A stretch of 64,000 nucleotides of DNA. Source: Glandiceps talaboti (taxonomy: Eukaryota; Hemichordata; Enteropneusta; Spengelidae). Location of the stretch: positions 24,587,425-24,651,424 of the forward strand of contig NC_135558.1 in NCBI RefSeq assembly GCF_964340395.1, written 5' to 3'. The first letter of the stretch is position 1. Each line of letters begins with the position of its first letter. The translations under genes and the position numbers were made by a program. Below the pieces are notes generated by a model that was not told where the DNA came from, searched no databases, and was given only the letters and a program-made list of their open reading frames with translations. Positions 33,446-45,439 of this stretch are shown here, piece after piece.

Positions 33446-34654
33446 TTTTTAGTCCCCGCGGACGAAGTCCGGAACGGGGACTTATGGATTGTGTTCCGTC
33501 TGTCCGTCCGTCCGTCCGTGCGTGCGTGCGTCCGTCCGCAGCTGTTTCTTGGAGATGCCTGGACCGATTTTTTTCAAACTTGGTACAGGGGCAACATACT
33601 ATGGCATACATATGCACGTCAATTTGTTTTATGATACGATCCAATATGGCCGCCTAGCAACCATTTTGTTTGCGAATTTTCCCTGTCTAGAGCTATAACT
33701 CAGACATGCTTTTACAGATCTCATTCAAAGTTGGTATTAGGACAGTGTTCTATGACATACATGTGTAAGTCCATTTTCGTCATGATACGATCCAATATGG
33801 CTGCCTGCCAGCCATTTTGTTTGTGAATTTTCCATGTCCAAAGCCATAACTCAGACATGCTTAAACAGATCTCATTCAAAATTGGTATTAGGACAGTGTT
33901 CTATGACATACATGTGCATATCCATTTTCATTGTGATACGATCCAATATGGCTGCCTGGTAGCCATTTTGTTTGTGAATTTTCATGTCCAAAGCCATAAC
34001 TCAGACATGCTTGAACAGATCTCATTCAAAGTTGGTATTAGGACAGTGTTCTATGACATACATGTGTAAGTCCATTTTCGTCGTGATACGATCCAATATG
34101 GCTGCCTGCCAGCCATTTTGTTTGTGAATTTTCCATGTCCAAAGCCATAACTCAGACATGCTTAAACAGATCTCATTCAAAGTTGGTATTAGGACAGTGT
34201 TCTATGACATACATGTGCATATCCATTTTCGTTGTGATACGATCCAATATGGCTGCCTGGCAGCCATTTTGTTTGCGCATTTTCATGTCCAAAGCCATAA
34301 CTCAGACATGCTTGAACAGATCTCATTTAAAGTTGGTATTAGGACAGTATTCTATGACATACATGTGCATATCCATTTTCGTCGTGATACGATCCAATAT
34401 GGCTGCCTGGCAGCCATTTTGTTTGTGAATTTTCCATGTCCAAAGCCATAACTCGGACTCCATTTTCATCGTGATATGATCCCCCATACCCAACCAATCC
34501 TTTATTGTTGGAGGCATATTCCATGTCCAACAAGCACACACAACATATCTAAGTCTGTTTGTTTTAGGTTCACAAATGTTGTTGCGTGATCAGAGTAGTG
34601 ATAATTCCTTAAAACCCAATTATAGCGGGGACTATGTCATTCTCAATGACTTGT
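33446..34654 (+). mobile_element. Family-beta Helentron-like element, complete
   Basis: A T-run precedes TAGTCCCCGC at 33450. The 5' hairpin combines an outer stem GTCCCCG/CGGGGAC with an inner stem GGAC-GAA-GTCC. A (TCCG)n/(TGCG)n microsatellite follows, then GGACCGATTTTTTTCAAACT, then five tandem body units of about 150 bp (spacing read from CAGACATGCTT at about 33702, 33852, 34001, 34151 and 34300). The 3' inverted repeat GCGGGGACTA is at 34624-34633 and the terminal hairpin GTCATT-CTC-AATGAC ends in TTGT. No protein is encoded; frames through the body units are accidental. Confidence 0.78.
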
Positions 34655-36185
34655 CTCTTTCTACTTTTTGAGTGTTCCTGCCAATCATATGCTACGATCA
34701 AGTTATCTTATATTAGTAATTCTGTGCTTTCAAAACATAAATGCACACATTACATTACATATATCCTTGGGTGGCGTGAGTCTGATACATAGAGGTACTT
34801 TTATTTTTATTCAATAAATTTTATTCTATCTAAAAATCATGTAGATTATTGATGTAGCAGCCGGCAAGCTTACTTCCGATTTCCCGTTGAGCTCAGAGTT
34901 CCGAAGTTACACATCCCAAGCAAAAATGATTAAAATGACTGAACAAAAGTCTTATTCAGACCAAATTTCACTTACGTTTTAAACTAAATGTGATATTTCA
35001 TGTACATAGCAAGGTTATAACTGAGAAACCACAGCAAAGTATGACCTGTACTGTGTAGGTAAGCTTGACCTCGCAACAGGTCATGCGATTATGCATAGCC
35101 GATGGATGCCATTTTTTGAGGCGTGATGAAGAATAAAGTGTGATGAAACAATGTAGTATTCATAAAATTAGATTCAATATTGTAGTAATAATATGTGGAA
35201 AAACTTATAAATTATGTGATAAATATATAATCCCACAAAATCAATGTGTCAAAATGCTCTTCATATTATTCCACGGACTACAAATCCTCACCTATCAGCT
35301 CAAATTTGTATAGTCCGCAGAATCATACTCGGAGCATTATGACGTAAAGCTACCATTGATTTCATGGGATAAAATATAAATAAATTATACCATAGTTATT
35401 AAAAAAGATATAGGCCATGATAACAAATATACCATGGTTATTAAAAAGATACAGGCCATGATAACAAATAAACTATGTATAGAAATTTGCCAATATTTAA
35501 AAATTTAACCATAAGCTGCCACCAGCAGCTCACAAGAACTTAGGGGGAATTTGATGCTTATACACAAGTACAATGTGTTCCCACAACTAAATACATTTAT
35601 TCAATGATGTATTTCGAGTCGAATGCTGTCGAAATATCCAACGATACATGTAGTGACATAATTTATATTGTAGACCATGTTATGAGAGCCATAAATTACT
35701 TCCACCATTTTGAACTTCAACTTTGTTTGTGAAAAGCACACATGAAATTGTCATCGCTTGTCATGGGATTGTATTCAAGATACTCTTCACTGTCATGCAT
35801 TCAAAATGGCACTCTAGATAAACAAGTAGCTAATACACATGTTTGGAACTAGTTATGACAGCAATTTTTGCAGTTAGGTAGGTGAATGAACTTCAGTGTT
35901 CCAAGTATACCTGGTACTGCTAGGCACCCTAGCACCTCTCCGGTATACCAGGTACTGGTGGTGAAAGGGTTATAAATAACAGATGATGCAGGGTGTGACC
36001 AGTCTTTTAAAATCTCGGGCACATTAAGTAGCGAACAAGGATAATACGCATATGCATTTAATTCATGTAATATCATAACTAGGCAAAGCCCATAAGATCT
36101 TGCATGGTAGCTTCATTTGTGACTGGCTGCCTGGGCCAGGGTTTGTACACTTGATTTGGAATATTTTCCAGGGGTGTTGACCATC
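34655..36185. other. Intron sequence; short tandem duplication only
   Basis: A 55-bp duplication (ATACCATAGTTATTAAAAA ... GGCCATGATAACAAATA) lies at about 35390-35475, with another copy at 33320-33370. No exon or transposon end was recognised in the remainder. Confidence 0.45.
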
Positions 36186-36188
36186 AAA

Positions 36189-36226
<38 letters not shown>

Positions 36227-36243
36227 TATATATATATATATAT

Positions 36244-36338
<95 letters not shown>

Positions 36339-36490
36339 AGGGTAGGAGAAAATCAAGTCGGGTTTTTCGAGACGAAAAACCCGACTTGATTTTCTCCTAC
36401 CCTCAACATATACTCCGCTCTGCGTGCAGAAGTATCGAGCACTGTACTATGGACATATCTTACCACTGACTTCCTATATATATATATATA

Positions 36491-36534
<44 letters not shown>
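36186..36534. repeat. (AT)n tracts flanking a perfect 39-bp palindrome
   Basis: Long alternating AT runs fill about 36190-36334 and 36474-36531. Between them, 36331-36369 and 36373-36411 are perfect inverted copies (GTTGAGGGTAGGAGAAAATC and the rest of the arm) around a 3-base AGA loop, followed by about 60 bp of unique sequence. It would extrude as a cruciform in DNA or form a 39-bp hairpin in RNA. Origin unknown. Confidence 0.9.
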
Positions 36535-37304
36535 GACATGGACGAGAAGTAAAGAAAGTCAACACTCTATGCAGTTGTTGGTTTCAAAAACCATCATAGC
36601 CATTACATTAATATTGTTCATTTTCAATCAGCCAACTTATCATAGACCCTCCACCAACGTTGGTCTTTGGACAAATGTTTTGTTGACATGTTGCCGAACA
36701 CCGTGATTTCTCAATTCAACTCGATGATTTAGGAATGTTACTGTACCAACAAACATAGGAAAGTAGTTATTTTTTTTAGAACATGTAAAAAATATTCAAT
36801 TATCAACCATATAAATGTCAAAACCGCACTTCCACAACCTGGAAATTCAACTGCGCTATGTCATCAGTGGTCGGTATTCCATACCCTGCATCAAACTTCC
36901 AAATAGTGCTGCAACAATTTCTTCTAGGGGTACAGTGATGCCTCAATACTCATTACAAGGTTACGATAATCGTGCCAACAAGCCTACTATTACAATATTG
37001 CAATGCATGGCGATGTTATGTCGCCTATATGACGATACGGTATACCGGTAGCGCGTGGAGTATATGGCGTGCGCATGCGTATTCATTGCGCGCCACAATG
37101 CATCCCTGGGAGAACCACCAATTTTTTTCACATAGTATATACGACACACATGCGTACTAGTCATTGAGCCACTATGCGGCAGCTTCACTGCCACTGCACG
37201 AGCTATTAGTCACACAGAAGTAAACTTTTTGAGGGGCAAGTATCTGCTACAAAGACTTGAACTTTATAGGCAACTAATATGTTCTTGATATTTTCTCCTT
37301 GTAG
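36535..37304. other. Intron sequence before Ig2; no separate gene
   Basis: The half-palindrome CATAGACCCTCCACCAACG near 36641 matches the palindrome at 31332. A CpG-containing stretch near 37030-37095 (CGCGTGG, GCGCATGCG) stands out, but I see no exon or promoter motif that I can defend. Confidence 0.45.
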
Positions 37305-37619
37305 ATATAAATGTAGTTGCTCACAGCCCACAATCTGTTAATGCAGAGGATGGTCAGATGAGGCCTGCTTACTTTCAGTGTGTTAGTGGAAAAAGTCAAC
37401 CATTAGTATCCATTCACTGGGAAAAGGATGGAGTTACTTTTACTGAAGGGGTTACTTATCAAACAGAATTTGCAGAGCCAGGGTCTTTACAAATGTCAGG
37501 AACTTTGCAAATAAATAATGTTAAAAAGGATCATGAGGGTTCATACAGATGTGTTACAGTTAACCCATATCTACCTAATCAGCCAATGAGAAGTGACTAT
37601 GCAACTTTGACAGTTAACC
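37305..37619 (+). CDS. Ig-superfamily receptor, Ig domain 2 exon
   Basis: The acceptor is CTCCTTGTAG and the donor C|GTAAGT starts at 37620. The exon is 315 bp, phase 1 to phase 1, giving 105 residues. Landmarks are AYFQC (first Cys), VSIHWEKDG (Trp), SGTLQINNV and HEGSYRCVTV (second Cys). The C'-E part is longer than average (TEGVTYQTEFAEPGSLQ) and the F-G loop carries PYLPNQPM. Joining T from exon 2 with AT here gives Tyr and keeps the frame. It is extracellular and probably packs against Ig1. Confidence 0.88.
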
Positions 37620-37781
37620 GTAAGTACATACTTTACTTCTAGTTTTTAGTCAAAGATGAATTAAAGATATCATTGTAAAGATAGTTTTAATAGATTAATC
37701 TTATGTTACCATGATTTGTTTGTTGCCAATTGTAAGGAGAGGTAATGAAATGGCTTTATTAGCAGTAGCATTATCAGTTTT

Positions 37782-38520
37782 TAGCACAACTGAACAGAAC
37801 TGGTTCAGTAGGCATTGAAAAGTGTGTGTGTGTGTGTGTGTAATAAACAACTTAAAGTCAAAACCACTGGATATGTGATAGGTATATTACCTTGGGTGTG
37901 TAGTTGAGAAATTGTTCAAATCAAATTGATGGGTGTGTGATTTGGGTAAAAAAACGTGATTTTTGGTCAAACAGCTTAAACTCCAAAACCACTGGACAGA
38001 CTGGCCTGAAATATGGTGGGAACGTCTTTAGGTTTCCAGGTTGTGGAACGTCTTAGATTAAGAAGCATGATATTGACATGATGATCCCATCAGTGATATG
38101 CAACATAGGGCTAAAATCAAGGTCAAAAATCTATAATTCCAAAACTACTGAGCACATTGAGCTGAAATTTATTGGCGATGCCTATGGACATGTGTACATG
38201 AAGGTGAATTCACAACATGATCCCATCATTGATATGCAAAATTGGCTCTAAAATCTCTCAATTTTTGTCAAACTTATCTCTTGAAAACTATACAATGAAT
38301 GAGGCTGAAACATTGTGAGGATGTTTCTTGAGGTGTTATTCTGGAGTTATTGTTCAAAACATTTTGACAAAACTGGCTCTAGCAACCATGGCCACACCCT
38401 TTAGCAACAGTTAAATGAGGCATATTACAAAGATAACAGGTAGGTAAGTAAATAAAGAATAAAAAATGTATGTAAATATGCTTAGCAACAGGCCCACGGC
38501 CATAGCAACAGCCAAATGAT
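37782..38520 (+). mobile_element. Family-alpha element lacking its 3' end
   Basis: TAGCACAACTG starts at 37782 after a T-run. The hairpin is degraded (GAACAGAACTGGTTCAGT), followed by (GT)n and the alpha body with GATATGCAACATAGGG and TAGCAACCATGGCCACACCC phrases. At about 38525 a new alpha copy starts, so this copy is cut short by tandem insertion or recombination. Confidence 0.65.
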
Positions 38521-38527
38521 GGTTTAT

Positions 38528-39783
38528 TAGCACAACTGAACTAAGGTTCAGTAGTGCTATAGGCATGGAGTGGTGTCTGTCCGCCTTTGTGTGTGTGTGG
38601 ACAACATAAACTCAAAAACCACCAGACCGATTGCCTTGGTATTTGGTGGAGACATTACTTTTGATTTCGAGTTGGGAAACTGTAGAAAGCAAAATGACCA
38701 CATCATTGGTATGTGATTTGGGTAAAATAAATGTAAATTTTGATCAAATAACTTAAACTCAAAAGCTACTGGGCAGATTGGTCTGAAATTCGGTGGGAAT
38801 GTTCGTAGGGGTGTGTACATTAAGATTTATTCATGACATGATGATTCCGTGAGTAATATGCAAATCGGGGCTAAAATTGTGTGTTTTGGGTAAGAAATTT
38901 TTAACTCCAAAGCTGCTGGTCAGATTGGGCCTAAATTTAAGGGGGTGCATCTGGGAGTGTATAGATAAAGAAATATTAAGCATATAATGATCTCATCTGT
39001 GATATGCAAATTAGGTGTAAAAATGTGAATTTTTTGGTAAAAGATGTTTATGTCAATGAGACAATGAGTGAAATTTGGTGAGATGTTTCAAGAAGTAATA
39101 TTCTGCAGATTTTATTCAAAATATTTTGATGCAATTGGCCCTAGCAACCATGACCACACCCTTAGCAACAACCAAATGCCAGTGTATTTTGCTAAAATAA
39201 CAACATCATCTGGTAGGTGAGTAAAAATTCAAAAATGTATGCAAATATCCCTAGCAACCATGACAACACCCATAGCAACAGCCAAACAATTGTGTATATC
39301 ACAAAGATACATGTAACAACAGGGATTCTTAGACAGGTGAACAAACATTCAAAATGTGTATACAAATGTGCCTAGCAACAAGACCATGCACATAGCAACA
39401 GTCAAATGGTCGCATATCGCAAAGATAAGAACAGGGATTAATAGACAATAGATAAACATTCAAAAACTGTCTGCAAATATAACTATCAATGCAACAAGAC
39501 CACAGCAACAGCCATATGATGATGTATATCACAAAGGTAACATCAGGTATTCATAGACAAAAGAACAAACATTCAAAAAATGAATGCAAATATGTCTAGC
39601 AACATGACCACACCCATAGCAACAGCCAAATGATCGTGTATATTGCAAAGATAATAACAGGGCTGGATAGACAACTGGATAATCATTCAACAAATGAACA
39701 CGTATACCTAGTATGGATCAGGAGGGGGATAAATAATTCAAAAAACTGTACAGTTGTGCTACAATGCCATTGGCGCTATTTTA
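38528..39783 (+). mobile_element. Family-alpha Helentron-like element, complete copy
   Basis: This is the best alpha copy. The 5' inverted repeat TAGCACAACTG starts at 38528 within a hairpin whose second arm is GGTTCAGT-A-GTGCTA. A short (TG)n, AGACCGATTGCC..TTTGGTGG, and body units in two styles follow: GGTCAAAAA phrases first, then about 110-bp TAGCAACA..CACACCCATAGCAACAG phrases. The 3' inverted repeat CAGTTGTGCTA is at 39751-39761, then hairpin CAATGCCATTG and GGCGCTATTTTAT. Length is about 1.26 kb, with no ORF. More body-like units trail to about 39915. Confidence 0.75.
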
Positions 39784-39941
39784 TTGCAAAGATGAAAACT
39801 GTGAAGGGTAGCCAAGTGAATAAAGATTCCAAAAATGTATACAAATATGCCTAGCAACAAGACCACACCTATAGCAACAACATTCAAAAATGTATGTAAA
39901 TATACCTAGCAAAAATTGAGTGCATGCAGTAGCTTAATTTG

Positions 39942-41090
39942 TCAACACCTATGATCTTGAGTGCCTTCTTTTGGATGTTGTTGAGTTGGCTGAGAGTAGT
40001 TGATGAAGCATTTATCCAACACAGAAATGCATATTCCATGACATTGTGGACTTGTGCTTTGTATACTGTTGCTCTGCCTATTGGATACTTTTCTCAAAGC
40101 ACTAAGTTTCTGTCCAGCTCTGGTAGTAATGGATGAGATGTGTTTGGACCAAGCAAGCTTGCTGTCGATGTCGATAATTTCAAGCTCGACCTTCGCAGCT
40201 AGCTGACAGTCTGCAAAGTACAAATTCAATTTGGATGGGGTTCACTTTCTTGATGTTATCATCGACTTACACTTTGTTGGCTCAAAGGTTACCTTCTGTC
40301 AGCCCAAGCTTTCATCCTGTCAAGATCTCTGTTGAGACTAACTGCATGTTCGTTGCTGTCCTTAGGTGAGTGTATAGGAGCATAACAGTGTTGAGTTATC
40401 AGCATACAGGTAGAGTTCATTCTCACACACATCTACGATATCATCAATGAAGATAGAGAACAGAAGTGGCCCAAGTATGGATCCCTGAGGCACAGAAGCA
40501 TTGATGGAGGGAGCTTCTGAATCGTGGCCGGCAAGACAACTGTAATAGATCTCTCAGATAGGTAACTTTGTAACCATCGAGACAGGTTTCCAGAGCCACC
40601 CTTGGACCCGAGTTTGGCTAGAAGTCTGTTGTGCCACACCTTATCAAAAGCTCCTTTTATATCCAGAGCTATAGCACATACCTCTTTTGTCCAAGGTATT
40701 CTTCCATTTCTGGGAGAGAATAGTGACAAGATCTGCTGTGCTGTGGCCTGGTCTGAAACCGAACTGTCTGCTAGATATCAGGTTCTTCTGAAACATGTAG
40801 CTTTGTAGTTGTTTGTTGACTATTGCTTCCATGACTTTGCTGATAATACAGAGCAGCGATATGGGCCGGTACTTTGAAGGGTCAGATCTGGAGTCCCTCT
40901 TATGGATAGGTGTTAAAGTGACTGTTTTCCATTTGCTCGGAAATACTCCACCTGAGAAGTATAGATGGAAAAGGTGACACAGGGGACTTGCAAGTTCTGC
41001 GCTGCACTCTTTGAGGACTCTGATGGGAATTTGGTGAGGGTCATCAGTTGCTTTGTCAGGTTTAAGCTGTTTCATCATTCTTTAGATGAT
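39942..41090 (-). pseudogene. LINE-D reverse transcriptase fragment
   Basis: Minus-strand RT pieces follow in order. 41078-40644 holds KPDKATDDPHQIP, KYRPISLLCIISKVME and RQFGFRPGHSTADL. 40729-40433 holds VCAIALDIKGAFDKVWHNRL and WLQSYLSERS. 40229-39942 holds a C-terminal piece. At least two frameshifts and a deleted catalytic-box region separate them. The phrasing is typical of Jockey/CR1-type LINEs. It is 5'-truncated with no endonuclease here. LINE-E at 48863-50280 carries an endonuclease of similar style and could be from the same family. Confidence 0.82.
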
Positions 41091-41720
41091 CTTAGACCAT
41101 GGGCATCATGGAACAATAAAGCTAAGATTATGTATGGATATTTATAATCGAAAAACAATAGTATGTAATACAAATACCGAAACGATGTATGTGCGTGAAA
41201 CTGACAGGTGTGAAGTGAGCGGACAATCGTGACTTTATATATTTGCAATAAAGCTTACTGATGATGTGTATTTTCAGTGTTCACCTCCTTCCTTTGATGT
41301 AATAATCTTCAGATTCAACGAGAATATCAATACAAACACTTGAAACCCCTGAAAACCTAGTGTTTCTCACTGTAGAACAACACCATGTCCCTGTACTGCA
41401 GGTACCCGGTAGCTTCCTGGTTTACCTTACATCGACGTTGATGGCGCACTTTCAAAACGAAGCGCGAGTGCGAGCAGACGATCGATCGATATTTGTTGCA
41501 TTGCTAGGAAGGATGCGGAAGCGCCGACTCATATTCATATGAACACGCGGTATGAAAACCGCTCTCAAAAAGTCTGGGGACATGCGTTACTGATGGGGGG
41601 ACGGGGGGTGGGGCACTTTTTACCCAGCATCACAAAGAATGCAAAGGTTAACCTAAATTATTATTTTTCATTGTATTTCGTATTGGGACTACTCAAACCT
41701 TCATGTGAATCAAAAACTTG

Positions 41721-43861
41721 AACAAGCAACTTATCGGTCAGAATAGCTCCGCTGTTCTTTTTAGTTTTTATTTTGGTAGCGATGTAATAAAGTGGTTAGT
41801 GGTTTCATATGATGTCTCACTATAAAACACATTTTACAAAGAAAGAAGGTAAAATATTGTACTTTTATACCATAGTCACCATTTTATAAAAAAAATTACT
41901 GTTATGAAAATTACACAAAATCTCAGAAAAATAATGACTGGGAAATGTACACACACACACACACTCAAAGGATTTTTGAGGTTAGCTATAAATAATTCTA
42001 GTGTCTTACAGCTTTAACCCTGGAAAATTTTAATAATGGATGAAATAAACTAGGGATCTAAAATAATTTTGAGGCAATTCGAATTTCAATTTTCTAACAA
42101 ATTTACCAAAAACACTGTCCATAAGCTTAATTGTCAACAACATTCAACTTGAAGTAGACATAACATCGTCTAATATTTAAATTTACGGAGTGTCTTGTGA
42201 CCGGCGCCTGTCAGCAGACTCGGCCAATTTTTTTTCATCATTCCATTGTATTTAAACCTTGTACTTGGCATTTCGCAATATTTATAATTCTCAACAAAAT
42301 ACCTCAACATGCTTCACCTCGCTCGTACTCAAAGCAGCCCCAGTATGATCACTGACATGACTAGAGAGAACCTTTTCGGATTTACAAAACATAATGCAAA
42401 GTCTGAAGCCAAATTAAAGTTGTAATTATTTTAATTATTTTAACTTGCCAAATATTTGCATTTTGGAAATGGCAAGACATGTTCATGTCGTTTACATCAC
42501 AGATAAGTAACACTAGTTATCTGTGTTTACATGTAAACTGTCGGCCAATAAACAAAGTTTGGTCGATTCACTATATGTACTGCTCTTCACCGCACGCCTA
42601 GCGCCTAGGCATGCCTTGCCTTGCTTACGCGAGTTGTCTTCATTCTAGTTCACTGACACTATAGAATTAATCACAAGTTACATGTTATCTGAAAACATCA
42701 AACTTTTATAGTGGGTCTGAAGTGTGATTTTAGTGAGTACAAAATGTACCAAGAACTCTCGCGTTGCTAGCTTGCTGTGGAAAATCGCCCGGTCAAACGA
42801 GGCCAGCTTCAACTTCTGGGTCAAATCAGTCGTTTTCTACCGAAAATTCTTGACGGACCGTTACACAACGATCTTACTAAATTTACTTGCCATGGTTATT
42901 TAAAACACATAAAAATCCACCTTTTTGTGAAATTTGTAAACTTTCCGGTCCGTATTGAGGAAACTATGAGCGAAAAACCGGGTCGAATTTCAGAGGTTTC
43001 CCGAATTCGTCGGAAAATTAGTATTCCTAAATGTAATGCCAAAACTTATTTTGCTGGCACGAAAGAAGAGATGTCAGTTGAGGTTTAGGCGTTTACAGTA
43101 TCTAAAATGGTGGACTCTAGTGAAAGTTACGGCGAGTTTAAAATACCCAAAAATAAGGCCCGTGAGCAGCCATTCAAAGTGTAACGGTCGCTATATCTGG
43201 AGGATAGATTGTATGCAAATGAGGGTATTGCGGACTGGCTGATTATGTAGAAGGGGTGTAGAATTTGGATTTGAAGTTTACAACCCTGTTTCGAACAAAC
43301 ACTTGTCATTTGGCGCACAATGCATAGAATTATGACTATAGCACATATTACATTGCTTGTTTGACGTCAATAGTGTCTTTTGAAAAGTGGCAGTTTACTT
43401 AAAGTCTCGTGGACTGATTTCCAATATGGCGTCGGTCACAATGCTCATTAACATATTAATTTTTTCTTTGAATTACAAAAAAAAAATCTTAAAAAATAGA
43501 AAAGATGTGCTGTCTTGAAATTAACAAATCTGAGTAAGCTACCCTCTGCACATCAACACACCAGATATCAAAGCAATCTGACAAGTAGTATTTGAGGAGA
43601 TGATGAAAGTATCATTTTTTGAAAAAAAAATCATAAAAAATTGAAAATGGCACAGATCAACTTGGCATGAACAAATCTGAATAGCCTCCCCCAAGGGAAC
43701 ATGCACACCAAGTATCGAAGTATTCTGATTGTCACTTTCAGAGAAGATGATGAAAATATAAAAAGTTGACGGACACCAATGATTCACCTATACTCTATAC
43801 CTCTATACCCACCTATACCTAAAGCTACGCTTTCAGCTTTCGCTGACAGCGGAGCTAAAAA
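41721..43861 (-). mobile_element. Family-delta Helentron-like element, complete copy
   Basis: Read on the minus strand, a T-run precedes TAGCTCCGCTGTCAGC at 43856. The 5' hairpin has stems CAGC-GAAA-GCTG inside and AGCT/AGCT outside. A (CTATAC)-type microsatellite follows (43786-43818 on +), then about 2 kb of body with two related blocks at 43500-43780 and a less repetitive middle (42180-43440). The 3' inverted repeat ACAGCGGAGCTA is at 41744-41755, with a decayed terminal hairpin (GACCGATAAGTT) and end CTTGTT. A 103-codon open frame at 42777-43088 (+) resembles nothing I know. Confidence 0.68.
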
Positions 43862-44860
43862 AAAGGCAAAAATGACCCGAGAAGTGAAGCGAGACTAGAC
43901 GAGACATAGCTTGGACAGCGATCTTGCTGGGTGTACAAGGTGCTGCATGCTGAGCTCTAAACAACTTCTTCAGCAACAACACCACTCCATTGAAATCTAT
44001 TGAAACAATCAATCTTTATTACACTCACAATAACACCATCCAATCTGAGTAATGGCACAATGAAAGGTAAGGGGAAAAAAGCCTTGTTTATGGAACAATA
44101 CGATAAAAGTATATGCTGGTTAGACAGATTATCATTTCACCCATAGCTTGTTTACTTTGTAGTAATAATAATAATAATAATAAATAATAATATTTATTTT
44201 TCTATACCGTAAATCCATAAAATGCTCTAAACAGTTCACAAATCTAAAAAACGAAAAAGCACTTGACACTAAAACAACAGTTGATACATCTTAAAAGACG
44301 ATTAATTAAAAGCTTTGCAGAAAAGATGCGTTTATAGTATATCTCAAAGAATTACCAATGAATTTACATGAAACTTAGTAGAAAGATTACTAATGTTACA
44401 AGGACCAAAGTATGTGTTTATTCATGTGTCTGATGGGATTTTGGTTACATTGTATGTATGGTGCCAACAAGTCTTGAAAACTATAAACAGTGTAGCAGTA
44501 ATAGAGAGGTCTTTCTAGAAACAATTTGGACCAGCTGTCCTTGATACACCTTGCTTTAGTCTATCAAGAAAACATACATCATGTTCATCACTGGTCAGTA
44601 ATAAATTGCATGTTTTTTTAGGTTAGGTAATTGAATCACCTGCAAATTTTTCAATGATTTTATTTGAAAATAGTTCTATGAAAAAACAAAAACAAATAGT
44701 AAGTGCTACTGGAGGAAATATAGTAGATGTGCAAGTGGAAGTAAAAGAAATATATTGACATGGGACATTTACAAGAGGAAATATTTAGCAAGATTTTATA
44801 TAAATGTTGAAATAAAAAAGGTTAGAAAAAAAATTCTTCATATTGACATGTCACAATATT
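43862..44860. other. No gene; probable LINE or SINE 3' tail
   Basis: An (ATA)n tract at 44162-44200, with TCTATACCGTAAATCCATAA and CTCTAAACAG beside it on the minus strand, looks like the 3' end of a LINE or SINE ending in (TAA)n, extending to about 44360. The remainder shows no exon or inverted repeat. Confidence 0.45.
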
Positions 44861-45439
44861 CCCCAATTAAACAAGACTTACCTGTAAGTTGAGATTTGAT
44901 TGGAATTCTACCAAGTGATGTAAGTCAGCAAGGGATTACATGAGATTGCACAAATCTCCCAGAAGTCAGTCTTGAACATTCATCGAGTGAATACATTTAC
45001 ACATCCCAATGATAAGTGTGTAGTCAGCAATATATATTACAGTCCTCCCAATGTCAATTTATGGGTGGGATATACAATCGACAGGGTTGGGCATGTAATC
45101 CCTTGCTGACTTACATCACTTGGTAGAATTCCAATCAAATCTCAACTTACAGGTAAGTCTCGTTTAATTGGGGAATTCTACCTCATAATGACGTCATCAG
45201 GGACTACATGAGATTTGAAAGCAATGTGTTCACGAGATGTAAGACAAAATAAGCACTCGGACACACAATTTATAACAACCCATGTCTATATTGTTACAAC
45301 AAATTACTGTATACAAGCAACAATTCATACAAGCAATTCATTGCTATTCTGGACTCAATGTCCATACATTCTTTCAGTTATGTTTAACACTGAATGTTGA
45401 TAACAGTCCTTTGGCAAAACTATCCTGTGTCTGGACAGG

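Noticed and set aside
33857-34451. Overlapping frames with repeated ISFKVGIRTVFYDIHV-type text
   Set aside because: Read-through of the 150-bp body units of the beta element; the pattern follows the DNA repeat and occurs in two frames.
36156-36565. Frames reading YIYIYI with [12 protein letters not shown] on both strands
   Set aside because: They are produced by (AT)n and the perfect palindrome, which gives the same text on each strand.
42777-43088. 103-codon frame inside the delta element
   Set aside because: It starts with GTG, matches no family and the text is not protein-like beyond average; kept only as a remark.
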